A DNA stretch of 64,000 bases from Prevotella pectinovora (GCF_000834015.1 NZ_JXQI01000039.1:1-64000); one strand, 5' to 3'. Positions 52,785 to 61,867 are shown, counted from the first letter of the stretch. The notes: a model not told the origin generated them from the letters alone. Program-made: numbers and translations.

Positions 52785-53193
52785 ATCCGTTATGTTTTTT
52801 GTTTCGTTGATATTTTGTCTTGTTTCAGCAGTTAGACGGAGTGGGGTGGGGAATAGTTGCAAAATTATGAAAAAAAATGCTTTGACCCAAATCGCTGATT
52901 GTGATTTACCCCACAATGGTCATTAGGACTTGCCAGAATTTTGTTTTGTAGAAGAGTGGATTTTGTTTGTCTTTTTAAAGAGCAATAGCGGCTATTGCGA
53001 ATTATGGGTTTAAGGTATATAAAATCCGATTCTTCGTCGTTTTTTTATGTCTCGTGTCACAATATAATAAGTTGGCAAACGTTTATCTGTCATAGATAGA
53101 CCAATGTGGATAGATGGGTCTCGTCCAGACTTTCTTGTAAGACAACTTCCTTTGTCAACTCGATTTCTCGTCAACTCGTCAACTTAATAAAAT
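52785..53193. other. Divergent intergenic region between sigma operon and FMN/4Fe-4S gene
   Basis: Holds the leader of the DUF6249 gene, a solo MITE end-like CCCAAATCGCTGATT near 52886, an internally deleted MITE (52909-53008) and a TCGTCAACTCGTCAACTT repeat (about 53165-53187). No gene was seen. Confidence 0.5.
52909..53008 (-). repeat. Internally deleted MITE copy
   Basis: 100 bp beginning CCCCACAATGGTCATTAGGA and ending AATTATGGG, flanked by TTTA (52905-52908 and 53009-53012). Only the right-hand end of the family and the AGCAATAGCGGCTATTGCG core remain. Confidence 0.55.
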
Positions 53194-54273
53194 ATGAATA
53201 AGATAAAACAGATTCTGAGTCTTGTCACTTGTCTGATGATTCTCCTTTCGGTAGCTGTGTTGCGCAGCAACAAGATTTGGGGCAATCAGCTTGGCGGTGA
53301 AAAGACAGAAGTTGCCGACAGTCTGTCGGCAGGACCCGTCGTCACGAACGACGATGGAAGTATGGTGGTAAACACCGCATCCCTTGGCAAAGACATCCAG
53401 GGCTTTGCCGGCACCGTGCCCCTTGAAATCACCGTCCGCGACGGTGTGGTGGAGAACATCAGAGCTCTCGACAATCAGGAGACACCCTCTTTCTTTGCCA
53501 ATGCCGCCACATTATTTGATAAGTGGAAGGGTAAGACCATAGGTGAAGCCCTGGCGATGAAGGTGGATGCCGTTTCGGGAGCCACCTATTCGTCGCAAGC
53601 CATAATAGCGAATATGCAGCGCGGACTGCAGCTTGTGGCTAAGAAGCAGGAGGCAGACCGTGGTCCAGCCCTTGCTGATGTGTTGTCGCTGAAGAATGTG
53701 GCTGCTCTCATCGTGGTGCTCCTCGCCGCTATCCTGCCGCTCTTTGTCAAGAACCGCCGTTACCAGCTTGTTCAGATGGTACTCAATGTTGTGGTCCTCG
53801 GTTTCTGGTGTGGCAGCTTCCTGTCGTATGCCTCGCTGATGGGATTCCTTGCCAATGGCATGAACCTATGGCTGACTCTCGTTCCGGTGGTGATGATCGT
53901 CACGGCGTTCGTATATCCTCTTTTCGGCAAGAAGAGCTACTATTGCGCCCATGTCTGTCCGTTCGGTTCGCTGCAACAGGTTGCCGGTCAGCTAATCCCT
54001 CATAAATTGAAGATTGGCGCTGCCACGTTGCGCTTCCTCGACACGTTCAGACAACTGCTGTGGGCAGTCCTCATGTTGCTCTTGTGGAGTGGCGCATGGG
54101 GAGGCTGGACCGACTACGAACCCTTCTCTGCCTTCATCATGGATCAGGCTTCCCTGCCGGTAATTATCATTGCCGGTGTCTTTGTAGTGCTGTCGCTGTT
54201 CGTGCAGCGTCCGTATTGTCGTTTCGTGTGTCCGATGGGTACATTGCTGAAATTGGCGCAGAAAGGAGAATAA
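53194..54273 (+). CDS. NosR/RnfG-like FMN-binding protein with 4Fe-4S motifs
   Basis: Encodes 359 residues. After an N-terminal membrane helix comes a periplasmic FMN-binding domain with the flavinylation-type motif SGATYSSQAI (about residue 133). Four to five membrane helices follow, and two cysteine clusters of the NapH/NosR type: YYCAHVCPFGSLQ (about 250) and YCRFVCPMGTLL (about 345). Each cluster shows CxxxCP rather than the full four-cysteine set. The protein would move electrons across the membrane between a quinol/flavin pool and a periplasmic partner. A nitroreductase-like protein follows 23 bp downstream and is the likely partner. Confidence 0.8.
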   Translation: MNKIKQILSLVTCLMILLSVAVLRSNKIWGNQLGGEKTEVADSLSAGPVVTNDDGSMVVNTASLGKDIQGFAGTVPLEITVRDGVVENIRALDNQETPSFFANAATLFDKWKGKTIGEALAMKVDAVSGATYSSQAIIANMQRGLQLVAKKQEADRGPALADVLSLKNVAALIVVLLAAILPLFVKNRRYQLVQMVLNVVVLGFWCGSFLSYASLMGFLANGMNLWLTLVPVVMIVTAFVYPLFGKKSYYCAHVCPFGSLQQVAGQLIPHKLKIGAATLRFLDTFRQLLWAVLMLLLWSGAWGGWTDYEPFSAFIMDQASLPVIIIAGVFVVLSLFVQRPYCRFVCPMGTLLKLAQKGE

Positions 54274-54296
54274 TCCACTTGTCAACAAAAACAGAT

Positions 54297-54944
54297 ATGA
54301 AAATGAAATCATCATTCTTCCTCAACGTAGTGCTTGCCGCCGCTCTCCTTTGTGTCAGTGTGCGTCTTGCCACGGTGTCGGAAGAGAAAGCAGTAGAGAA
54401 GACCGGCGGCATCTCCGCCGAAGTATATCAGAACATCATGACGCGGTCGTCGGTGAGGGAATATCTCGACACCAGCATCTCCGACTCACAGATAGACACG
54501 CTGCTTCATGCCGGAATGGCTGCCCCAACGGCAATGAACCGTCAGCCGTGGCATCTCGTGGTGGTGAGAGACCGCAGTTTGCTGCAGCAGATTGCCGGGC
54601 TGTGTCCCAATGCCTCTATGGCGAAAGACGCACCGCTCGCCATCGTGCCGTGCGGTGACATGAGCAAATATGAAGAAGGCGAAGACGGGCTACGCGGCTT
54701 CTGGCCACAAGACCTCTCTGCCGTGACGGAGAATATCCTGCTGCAGGCACATGCCATGGGACTGGGTGCTGTCTGGACCGGCACCTATCCGTCGGAAGAG
54801 CGCTGCAAGGCGATGAGCCAGCTCCTCCGTCTTCCTTCCAATCTTGTTCCTTTCTGCACCATCGTTATAGGTTATCCCAAGGGCGACCAGCAGCCGAAAG
54901 ACAAGTGGGACGAGAGTAAGGTGACTTATGACATGGGTAAATGA
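54297..54944 (+). CDS. Exported nitroreductase family protein
   Basis: Encodes 215 residues from the ATG at 54297 (MKMKSSFFLNVVLAAALLCV), giving a hydrophobic export signal; the longer frame to 54060 overlaps the previous gene. The nitroreductase fold is clear: IMTRSSVREYLDTSISDSQI (FMN phosphate-binding Arg/Ser), AAPTAMNRQPWHLVVVRDRS, and GLGAVWTGTYPSEERCKAMS. Family enzymes use FMN and NAD(P)H, but an exported form cannot use cytosolic NAD(P)H, which fits electron supply by the FMN/4Fe-4S membrane protein just upstream. Substrate unknown. Confidence 0.8.
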   Translation: MKMKSSFFLNVVLAAALLCVSVRLATVSEEKAVEKTGGISAEVYQNIMTRSSVREYLDTSISDSQIDTLLHAGMAAPTAMNRQPWHLVVVRDRSLLQQIAGLCPNASMAKDAPLAIVPCGDMSKYEEGEDGLRGFWPQDLSAVTENILLQAHAMGLGAVWTGTYPSEERCKAMSQLLRLPSNLVPFCTIVIGYPKGDQQPKDKWDESKVTYDMGK

Positions 54945-55259
54945 ACCCCGTCTTAAGGCGATGTGCCAAGACATTTGCCTCATCCTGACTTTGACAGTGA
55001 CATAATTCCAGATTCTATATTCTGAAACAAATGGGGCAAAACCTTGCCCATAACGCTGATTTTTAGTAAAATCAAGAATTTTCAAAAAACTGTCAGACCA
55101 TCTGGTTTTTCGTGGTAATATTCTGATAAACAGATAGTTGACTACCTGGCAACTGTCAGCCAATTGTCTGGATGGTTTGAATACGAGATAAAAATTGTCA
55201 GGCGACAGAAAATCAGACGAATGGTATTCGGATGACAAGAATATGGATATAGCAACATC

Positions 55260-55440
55260 AACTTTTTGGGGCAACCGCTTTGCATAAATTCTGCCCAATT
55301 GGGGCAACGTGCTTGCCCATGTTGGGCAACGTGCTTGCCCCACTTGGGCACGCTGCTTGCCCCAGTTGGGCAGAACTGCTGTCAGACAAGTTCCCAATAA
55401 GTTAATGTTGTAATACCCATATTCCTGTTTTACAGGATTC
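55260..55440 (+). repeat. R3 repeat cluster with 23 bp period
   Basis: GTTGGGCAACGTGCTTGCCC-type palindromes recur three to four times head to tail, followed by GGGCAGAACTGCTGTCAGAC and an AATACCCATATTCCTG tail, as at 20815-20957. Confidence 0.6.
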
Positions 55441-55489
55441 TGCCAACGTATGCAATTCCTCACATCTGACAAATCCTTTCATCAGCAAA

Positions 55490-55861
55490 CCATCCAGACA
55501 ATTGACTGACAGTTGCCAGGTAGTCAACTATCTGTTTGTCAGAGTGTTATGTAGAAAAACCAGACAGTCTGACAGTTTTTTGGAAATTCTCGTTTTTACT
55601 AAGAATCAGCGATATGGGCAACTTTTACTTATGTCGACCAACTTAAACCCAAAACGGTCATTAGGCCGTTCAATGGTAGTATTTTATAACTGCTTGCAGC
55701 CTTTTGTTTTTTATAAGGCGTCTTTTGCTTGTTTTTAATTCGCAATAGCTTGCTATTACTCATTAAAAGCCAAACAAAATCCATCCTTCTAAAAAGACAA
55801 AATCCAGGCAAGCCCTAATGACCGATTTGGGTTAAATTAATTCTGCCAACGGGCATTGTCT
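55490..55861 (-). repeat. Repeat family R2, inverted copy split by a MITE
   Basis: Inverse of the 19566-19760 copy, from AACCATCCAGACAATTGACT to TTAATTCTGCCAACGGGC. The MITE at 55648-55831 interrupts it at TTAAA. Confidence 0.65.
55648..55831 (+). repeat. Full-length MITE-like element, copy D
   Basis: 184 bp, flanked by TTAAA (55643-55647 and 55832-55836). The R2 copy at 19566 shows the unoccupied site with a single TTAAA, so this is a true insertion with target duplication. Confidence 0.85.
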
Positions 55862-56061
55862 ATTTTTTACTCCTCTGCTTGTCTTCTTATCTTTCCAATC
55901 CCTACATCGCAACCTTAGTAGAGACAACATTGCCGTTGTCTGCCGTTGCATTCCAAATTCAAGAATCTGAAACAAATGGGGTAGAAAGGCAATACTTTTG
56001 GAACTTCTATCCCTATTTTTCGGTATTTTTGTCTTTGAATGAAAAAAAACTGCCAATAGAT

Positions 56062-56092
56062 TTTGTATGTATTATAAAACGTTATAAATTTG
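56062..56092 (+). promoter_or_regulatory. Promoter of the M6 protease operon
   Basis: TTTG (56062-56065), 19 bp and TAAATTTG (56085-56092). A leader of about 180 nt follows before the ATG at 56280. Two further TAnnTTTG boxes (55993-56000 and 56024-56031) lie upstream. Confidence 0.55.
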
Positions 56093-56279
56093 CAGTTAAT
56101 TAGTGATAAATGTGCATTAAAAGTTGGGATATGCAGACGTAATGATAGTCTGCATGTTGAATATGCAGAAAAACTGTTATATATGTAATCGTTAAAAGGT
56201 TATTTCCGCAATGCCAATAACAGTCTATTGGCGAACCTTCGACTTACAATATATATAAAAGAAAACAACATATATCTAT

Positions 56280-58130
56280 ATGAAAAGAATCCTTATTTCA
56301 GCCGTACTATCCTTATGTGCGGCAATGACATTCGCTATTCCTGCAAAGAAAAGCTGGAAGGTAGTTTCGCAGAGCGACGGCACCACAATCAAGGTGAGCC
56401 AGGCTGGCGATGAACACCTGCACTACTATATCACCGAAGACAACGTGCCCCTCTATGAAGCCGCCGACAACAGATACTGCTATCTGACCATAGAAAACGG
56501 CAAGCTCCATAACTCTGGTGTGCTCGCACATGAGTCAGCGGCACGGTCGGCAAAGGAGCTTCAGGTGATGAATACCATCCACGACCTTGCTCCCATAGCC
56601 CGCCAGATGGCGGCAAAAAAGAGAAGCGCCGCCAAGCGGTGTGTCAGACCGGACCGCTTGCCGAGCAAAGACGACATAAGTGTGTTCAAAGGCAGCAAGA
56701 AGGCACTCGTTATCCTTGCGGCATTTTCAGACAAGTCTTTTTCGAAAGGCGACGATGCCATAGTGAAATTCTATGACGAAGTGCTCAATCAGGAAGGCTA
56801 TTCGCAGAATGGAGCGGCAGGCAGCGTGCATGATTATTTCAAGGACATGAGCCGCGGAGAGTTTGATTTGACGTTCGACATCGTAGGTCCGGTGAAAGTC
56901 AGCAAGTCGGCTACATATTATGGTGGTCCGTCGCCCATCATGGGAGGCACCGACCACATCGGCGAGTTCATCACCGAGGCGATTAAGAAAGCCGACGAGA
57001 AATGCGACATCGACTGGAAGAAATACGACTGGGACGACGATGGCGAGGTGGAACAGGTGTTCGTGCTCTATGCCGGATACGGACAGGCCACGGGGGGACC
57101 TACGGGAACGATATGGCCCAACGCCTGGACTCTGGATGAGGCTCTGCAGAACAGCGACGGCAACGGCGGATTCTCCATCGACGGAGTGTTTATCAACCAG
57201 TATGCATGCAGCAATGAGCTATACCTCGATTCGGGCACAGTGCCGATGGGACTCGGAGTGTTCTGCCATGAGTTCTCACACTGCATGGGACTGCCCGACA
57301 TGTATGACACCAACTATGGGTCAACACCGACCATGGGCGATTGGGATCTGCTGGCTGGCGGAAGCTATAACGGACCGCAGGGCATCGGATGGTGTCCGGC
57401 AGGATGGACCAGTTATGAGCGCGCCTATGCCGGTTGGCTCGAACTGACAGAACTCAAAGCCGGCGACATTATAAAAGGCATGACGAGTCTGGAGGAGGCC
57501 GACGGCAAGGCATACGTAATCTACAACGACAACCACAAAGACGAATATTATCTCCTGGAGAACCACAAGGGCATGGGATGGGACAAGTATACACCGGAGA
57601 ACGGACTCCTCATCATCCATGTGGACTACGACAAGGATCTCTTCGACAACAATATCGTAAACTCAAAAGGAGAATTCACCCCAGCCGAGGGCTACGACAG
57701 ATATTTCACCAACGACCACCCGCGCATGGCACCCTTCAGCAGGGTGAGAAGCATACAGAACGACACCTATTTCTATACCTATCCGATGGATGCTCCAAGA
57801 GGGGTGGTGGACAGTCTGACAGACACGAGCAAGCCGGCGGCGGAACTGTATAATGCACTTGCCGACGGTTCGAAGCTGATGGGCAAACCGGTATACAATA
57901 TTGAGAAAGACGACGACGGTAATATCTCGTTCACCTTCATGACAAAGGAAAAGGAAACGGATGCTATACAGGATATAGCCATGGCAGAAGATACTACCGG
58001 CGACGATACCGTATACGACATCACGGGAAAGAAGGCAGGACGCATTGGCGACATCAAGAACGGCAGCCTGAAAGCAGGCATATATATAATAGGAGGAAAG
58101 CGGCTCCAGAAGAAGGTACTGCTGAAGTAA
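56280..58130 (+). CDS. Secreted M6 family metalloprotease
   Basis: Encodes 616 residues with a signal peptide (LISAVLSLCAAMTFAIPA). A propeptide-like region (about 20-130) is followed by the M6 catalytic domain: KKALVILAAFSDKSFS, SVHDYFKDMSRGEFDLTFDI and the zinc site HEFSHCMGLPD (His330, Glu331, His334, Asp340), then MGDWDLLAGGSYNG. This is the immune-inhibitor-A fold. The C-terminal 45 residues (VYDITGKKAGRIGDIKNGSL, AGIYIIGGKRLQKKVLLK) are a tail shared with the next two proteins and resemble secretion/anchoring tails of Prevotella proteins. It likely degrades host or dietary proteins outside the cell. It is the first of three genes with short gaps (44 and 110 bp). Confidence 0.87.
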   Translation: MKRILISAVLSLCAAMTFAIPAKKSWKVVSQSDGTTIKVSQAGDEHLHYYITEDNVPLYEAADNRYCYLTIENGKLHNSGVLAHESAARSAKELQVMNTIHDLAPIARQMAAKKRSAAKRCVRPDRLPSKDDISVFKGSKKALVILAAFSDKSFSKGDDAIVKFYDEVLNQEGYSQNGAAGSVHDYFKDMSRGEFDLTFDIVGPVKVSKSATYYGGPSPIMGGTDHIGEFITEAIKKADEKCDIDWKKYDWDDDGEVEQVFVLYAGYGQATGGPTGTIWPNAWTLDEALQNSDGNGGFSIDGVFINQYACSNELYLDSGTVPMGLGVFCHEFSHCMGLPDMYDTNYGSTPTMGDWDLLAGGSYNGPQGIGWCPAGWTSYERAYAGWLELTELKAGDIIKGMTSLEEADGKAYVIYNDNHKDEYYLLENHKGMGWDKYTPENGLLIIHVDYDKDLFDNNIVNSKGEFTPAEGYDRYFTNDHPRMAPFSRVRSIQNDTYFYTYPMDAPRGVVDSLTDTSKPAAELYNALADGSKLMGKPVYNIEKDDDGNISFTFMTKEKETDAIQDIAMAEDTTGDDTVYDITGKKAGRIGDIKNGSLKAGIYIIGGKRLQKKVLLK

Positions 58131-58174
58131 AACGCATACAAACATAAATCACTAAATAAAGGAAAGGACTGATT

Positions 58175-59239
58175 ATGAAGAAACTTTACACAACATTATT
58201 CATGGCTGCGGCGGCAATCGCCGCTTCTGCCCAGATTACGCTACAGAAGCCGGAAACCAAGTTGGCGACAGATATCACATCTACTGCTTTCACTGCCAAC
58301 TGGGGCGCCGTGAAGGATGCCGACGGATATGCGGTGTTCGTATACGACCGTAAGCCGGTGACTGCCGATGGCGAGGTGACAATTGCCGACGAAGATTTCT
58401 CCGGCATAACACGCGGAAGCCTCAATGAGCCATTGGGAGGCGAGGAGGAATTCGTAGACCTCTCGGCATACGGATATGCACTCTCGTATGGATGGGGAGC
58501 CTACGCATTCCCTAACTTCATTCCGAGCATGGTGGCAGGACTGATTTACTCACCTTATCTCGACCTGCGCGCTGACGACGGTAAATACAAAGTCATCATT
58601 GACGCATACTGCTCCGACGGCGATGAAATCCGTGTGGAGAGCCACGGCAAGAACGGCAGGGAGATAAAGACACAGAAGGCCGTAGTGGAAGGCGGAGCAA
58701 CAGGAATAGCCGAAGTGACATTCGATTTCGACAACGGTATAAAGGACCTCTTCTTTACCGTGATAAACAACACCGCGATGGATGGCAAACCTGACTATTT
58801 CGACCGCATTCAGGTGAAGCAGAACTTGAAGGCCGGCGACGTGGTGAATGTGATGGTTGGCGGTAACGAGGCAGTAGGCTCTGTAAACGAAGTTACCAAC
58901 GACTCCGTGACATCTTGCCGCATCACATCATTGGCAAAATACACCAACTCAAAGGTGGTATACTACGACCTGTATGCTTCGGCAGACGATTTCTCCACAC
59001 CAAACGGATCAATGCCTTACACCTTTGTCGTAAGTCCGTTCACAGACCTCGTGAAGGTGGACCTCACGGCAAGGACATCTGAAATCTACAATCCGGAGAC
59101 CGACGGCATTGACAAGGTAAAGACAGATGCTGCAGAAAAGGTGAAGGACGACGTGTGGTATAACCTCGCCGGACAGCGCGTGAGCAGACCTACTAACGGA
59201 CTGTATATCTGCAACGGCAGAAAAGTGGTAGTCAGATAA
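58175..59239 (+). CDS. Secreted beta-sandwich protein with Prevotella-type C-terminal tail
   Basis: Encodes 354 residues with signal peptide (LFMAAAAIAASAQ). An N-terminal fibronectin-like segment (TSTAFTANWGAVKDADGYAV) precedes a domain with a DEDFSGITRGSLNEP start and a predicted jelly-roll (DYFDRIQVKQNL end), resembling choice-of-anchor or carbohydrate-binding modules. The C-terminus WYNLAGQRVSRPTNGLYICN plus GRKVVVR is the same tail type as in both neighbours. It sits 44 bp after the M6 protease gene, so it is probably co-expressed and exported with it. Function unknown. Confidence 0.7.
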   Translation: MKKLYTTLFMAAAAIAASAQITLQKPETKLATDITSTAFTANWGAVKDADGYAVFVYDRKPVTADGEVTIADEDFSGITRGSLNEPLGGEEEFVDLSAYGYALSYGWGAYAFPNFIPSMVAGLIYSPYLDLRADDGKYKVIIDAYCSDGDEIRVESHGKNGREIKTQKAVVEGGATGIAEVTFDFDNGIKDLFFTVINNTAMDGKPDYFDRIQVKQNLKAGDVVNVMVGGNEAVGSVNEVTNDSVTSCRITSLAKYTNSKVVYYDLYASADDFSTPNGSMPYTFVVSPFTDLVKVDLTARTSEIYNPETDGIDKVKTDAAEKVKDDVWYNLAGQRVSRPTNGLYICNGRKVVVR

Positions 59240-59349
59240 GACGTCTGTTCTCCTCTCTTATTGTCAGAGACAGGATTCCCTACTCAATAGCGAACTACGT
59301 TTCTGATTCGATAAACAACACTCATGACAATTTTTAAAAAGGCGATGAC

Positions 59350-61704
59350 ATGAAAAAGATAAATTATATACTCACGCTCTTGCTCCTCGCAGTGGGAGTG
59401 AACTGGGCAAAGGCTGACGACCAGACGTTGGCGCTGGGAAATTATGACGACCTTACGGCATACGACTGGGATGAGAACCAGACATACCAGGGCAGCTGGT
59501 GGATGGTTGCACCGACACAGCTTCAGGTGAAACACACCGGTGCGCAGATCATATATACCAAAGAGCAGCTCGCAAGCATGAAGGGAAAGGAAATCAAGGG
59601 CATCAGCTTCAAGTATTACAACCTTGCCGCTTTCCAGGCATACCCAAGGACAATCAACGTATGGGTGAAGGAAATCGACGACAATGCCTTCGTATATAAC
59701 GAGGCGAAGAAGAGCTATTGCTACTTTGAATATTCTGATGCCACCAAGGCGGCTACGGACTTCACTTTCGACACGGATTTCGTTGACGCCTACAATGAGA
59801 ACGGTGATCTTGCCATCAACTTCAACACACCGTTTGCCTACAGCGGTGAGAAGAACTTGCTCGTGACCATAACCTTTGATGGCGAAGACGTGACGGATAG
59901 CTCTACCGACATCGAGTTCTATTTCAATACCGATGCTCCGAATCTGGCGATGTCGACATGCAGCGACAATACAACCTTTGCTGATTTCAACGAATCGGAA
60001 GACTGGCCTTATGCCAACGGCGGAGGTTCCACAATCTCTCATGCCACGAAGCTGAGCCAGCCTCTCACCCGTTTCACATATCAGGAGGCAAGCAAGCCGG
60101 TGGTGAAACCTGCCGAGCTGAGCGGCAGCGTGAAGTGTGGCGAGAGTGCAATTGCCGGTGCCAAGGTGGTTCTGACCAGCGGCGAGACCTCTCTTGAGGC
60201 TACATCAGACGCTGAGGGCGCTTACACCATAAACATCCCGGCTGAGGACATCGACAAGGAATATACCCTCACGGCAACAGCAGAAGGCTACGACGACTAT
60301 TCGGCAGCAGAACCGGTGAAATTCACTTCAGGCGAGAAGAAATCTCTCAATATCGAGATGACGAAGAAAGACGTGCCTTCAGAACTCTCGGGCAAGGTGA
60401 AGTCTAACGACGACAACGCTCCTGTTGCCGGTGCTGTCATCACGTTGACAAGCGGCGACAACAAATACTCTACTACCTCTGACGAGAGCGGCAACTACAC
60501 CATGACAGTGGTGAAGAGCGAGGAAACCTACACCCTCACCGCCAAGGCTGAAGGCTACGAAGACAAGACCATCGCAGACGTGACGTTCGCACCGGGCGAA
60601 CCGAAGACGCAGGACATCACGATGATAAAGATAGACAATCCGGCTACCATGCAGGGCAAGGTGACATGCAACGACGAACCTGTGGAGGGAGCTGTGGTGA
60701 GAATTGCGGCAAAGGACAACAAGTATGTTACCTACAGCGCCACGACAACCGCCGACGGTTCTTATAGCATAAAGGTGGTGAAGAGCGAGAAGACATACAC
60801 ACTCACGGTGACCGACGGAGAATGTGAGGATTATACAGAAGACAACATCACCTTCACTCCAGGTGAGACTACTACCAAGAACATCTCGCTGACGAAGACT
60901 CCAGAGCCGGAAAACAGCGTGACTCTCGGCAAATACAACAAGATGCTCAAAGACGGAACGGAGGAGGATGTATATGAGGGACACGGATTCTCATGGGCGG
61001 CAGCTCCAACGAACTTCACTCACCAGTATACCGGATCTGAAATCATCTACACCAAGGAGCAGCTCGCAAAGATGGCTGGCAAGGCTATCACGAAGGTAAA
61101 CTTCGTCTTCCACAACGAAAGTGCTTACGACGCTTGTCCTCGTACAGTGAAGGTATGGGTGAAGGAAATCGACAGCGATGCATTCGACTATGACGACAAG
61201 GCAGGCAGATACAAATTCTATGAATATGAGGATGCCACAGTGGCAATCGCTGGATATGAATATGAAGGAGAGCTATACAACTATGCCGGAGGAAACGGAG
61301 AACTGGAACTCACCTTCGACCAGCCTCTCAACTATAGCGGCGACAAGAATCTTCTCATGGCGCTCACCTTCGAGGGAGAGAATACCTGCAATGTGCTCGA
61401 CTTCAACTTCTTCTACAATCCTGACATGAAGAAGAAGGCAATGAGCTATTTCAGCGACAGATACACCTTCGGCGACTATGCAGAAACAGAAGACTGGCCA
61501 TATCTCAACGACGACTGCGTCAATTCATTGGAACAGCCTGTCACCCGCTTCTTCTATACAGAGGCTGATGGTATCGTAGACATCACTACTGGCAACAAGA
61601 CCACTGTAAACGCTGATGGCAAGGCATACAACCTGGCTGGTCAGAGAGTGGGCAAGAGCTATAAGGGTATCACGATACAGAACGGAAAGAAGTTTGTGAG
61701 ATAA
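59350..61704 (+). CDS. Large secreted protein: duplicated outer module around three CarboxypepD-like repeats
   Basis: Encodes 784 residues with a signal peptide (LTLLLLAVGVNWAKA). Two homologous modules of about 220 residues lie at the ends (about 24-250 and 525-750). Matching landmarks are TGAQIIYTKEQLASMKGKEI versus TGSEIIYTKEQLAKMAGKAI, RTINVWVKEIDDNAF versus RTVKVWVKEIDSDAF, and ESEDWPY versus ETEDWPY. Between them are three carboxypeptidase regulatory-like repeats (SGSVKCGESAIAGAKVVLTS, SGKVKSNDDNAPVAGAVITL, QGKVTCNDEPVEGAVVRIAA). The C-terminal tail AYNLAGQRVGKSYKGITIQN plus GKKFVR matches the two upstream proteins. It looks like an adhesive or binding protein at the surface. A terminator follows at 61813. 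Confidence 0.75.
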   Translation: MKKINYILTLLLLAVGVNWAKADDQTLALGNYDDLTAYDWDENQTYQGSWWMVAPTQLQVKHTGAQIIYTKEQLASMKGKEIKGISFKYYNLAAFQAYPRTINVWVKEIDDNAFVYNEAKKSYCYFEYSDATKAATDFTFDTDFVDAYNENGDLAINFNTPFAYSGEKNLLVTITFDGEDVTDSSTDIEFYFNTDAPNLAMSTCSDNTTFADFNESEDWPYANGGGSTISHATKLSQPLTRFTYQEASKPVVKPAELSGSVKCGESAIAGAKVVLTSGETSLEATSDAEGAYTINIPAEDIDKEYTLTATAEGYDDYSAAEPVKFTSGEKKSLNIEMTKKDVPSELSGKVKSNDDNAPVAGAVITLTSGDNKYSTTSDESGNYTMTVVKSEETYTLTAKAEGYEDKTIADVTFAPGEPKTQDITMIKIDNPATMQGKVTCNDEPVEGAVVRIAAKDNKYVTYSATTTADGSYSIKVVKSEKTYTLTVTDGECEDYTEDNITFTPGETTTKNISLTKTPEPENSVTLGKYNKMLKDGTEEDVYEGHGFSWAAAPTNFTHQYTGSEIIYTKEQLAKMAGKAITKVNFVFHNESAYDACPRTVKVWVKEIDSDAFDYDDKAGRYKFYEYEDATVAIAGYEYEGELYNYAGGNGELELTFDQPLNYSGDKNLLMALTFEGENTCNVLDFNFFYNPDMKKKAMSYFSDRYTFGDYAETEDWPYLNDDCVNSLEQPVTRFFYTEADGIVDITTGNKTTVNADGKAYNLAGQRVGKSYKGITIQNGKKFVR

Positions 61705-61812
61705 CGCGGAAATAACAAATTCGTTTGTCCACAACATCCATAGGAGAAACCTGTAATGATGATTCAGACAAACGAATAATATGGTGAACAAGAACATGTT
61801 TGCCGGTATAAC

Positions 61813-61858
61813 AAAAAAGCCAGCAGTGGATTGTATTTCCTACTGCTGGCTTTTTTTT
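61813..61858. terminator. Strong bidirectional terminator
   Basis: AAAAAAGCCAGCAGT pairs with ACTGCTGGCTTTTTTTT. It ends the protease operon from the left and the esterase operon from the right. Confidence 0.85.
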
Positions 61859-61867
61859 ATTCTATAG

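Larger units (their letters stand above)
54945..56279. other. 1.3 kb gene-free region assembled from repeats
   Basis: In order: R2-like segment (about 55035-55195), R3 GGGCAA/TTGCCC palindrome cluster (55260-55440), inverted R2 (55490-55860) interrupted by a full MITE (55648-55831), then the promoter and long leader of the M6 protease gene. Apparent ORFs here are translations of repeats. Confidence 0.6.

Noticed and set aside
54690..55472. Long minus-strand open frame (260 codons)
   Set aside because: It runs antisense through the nitroreductase gene and the R2/R3 repeats, and its translation is repeat-derived (CPTW, CLPQ patterns) with no family likeness.
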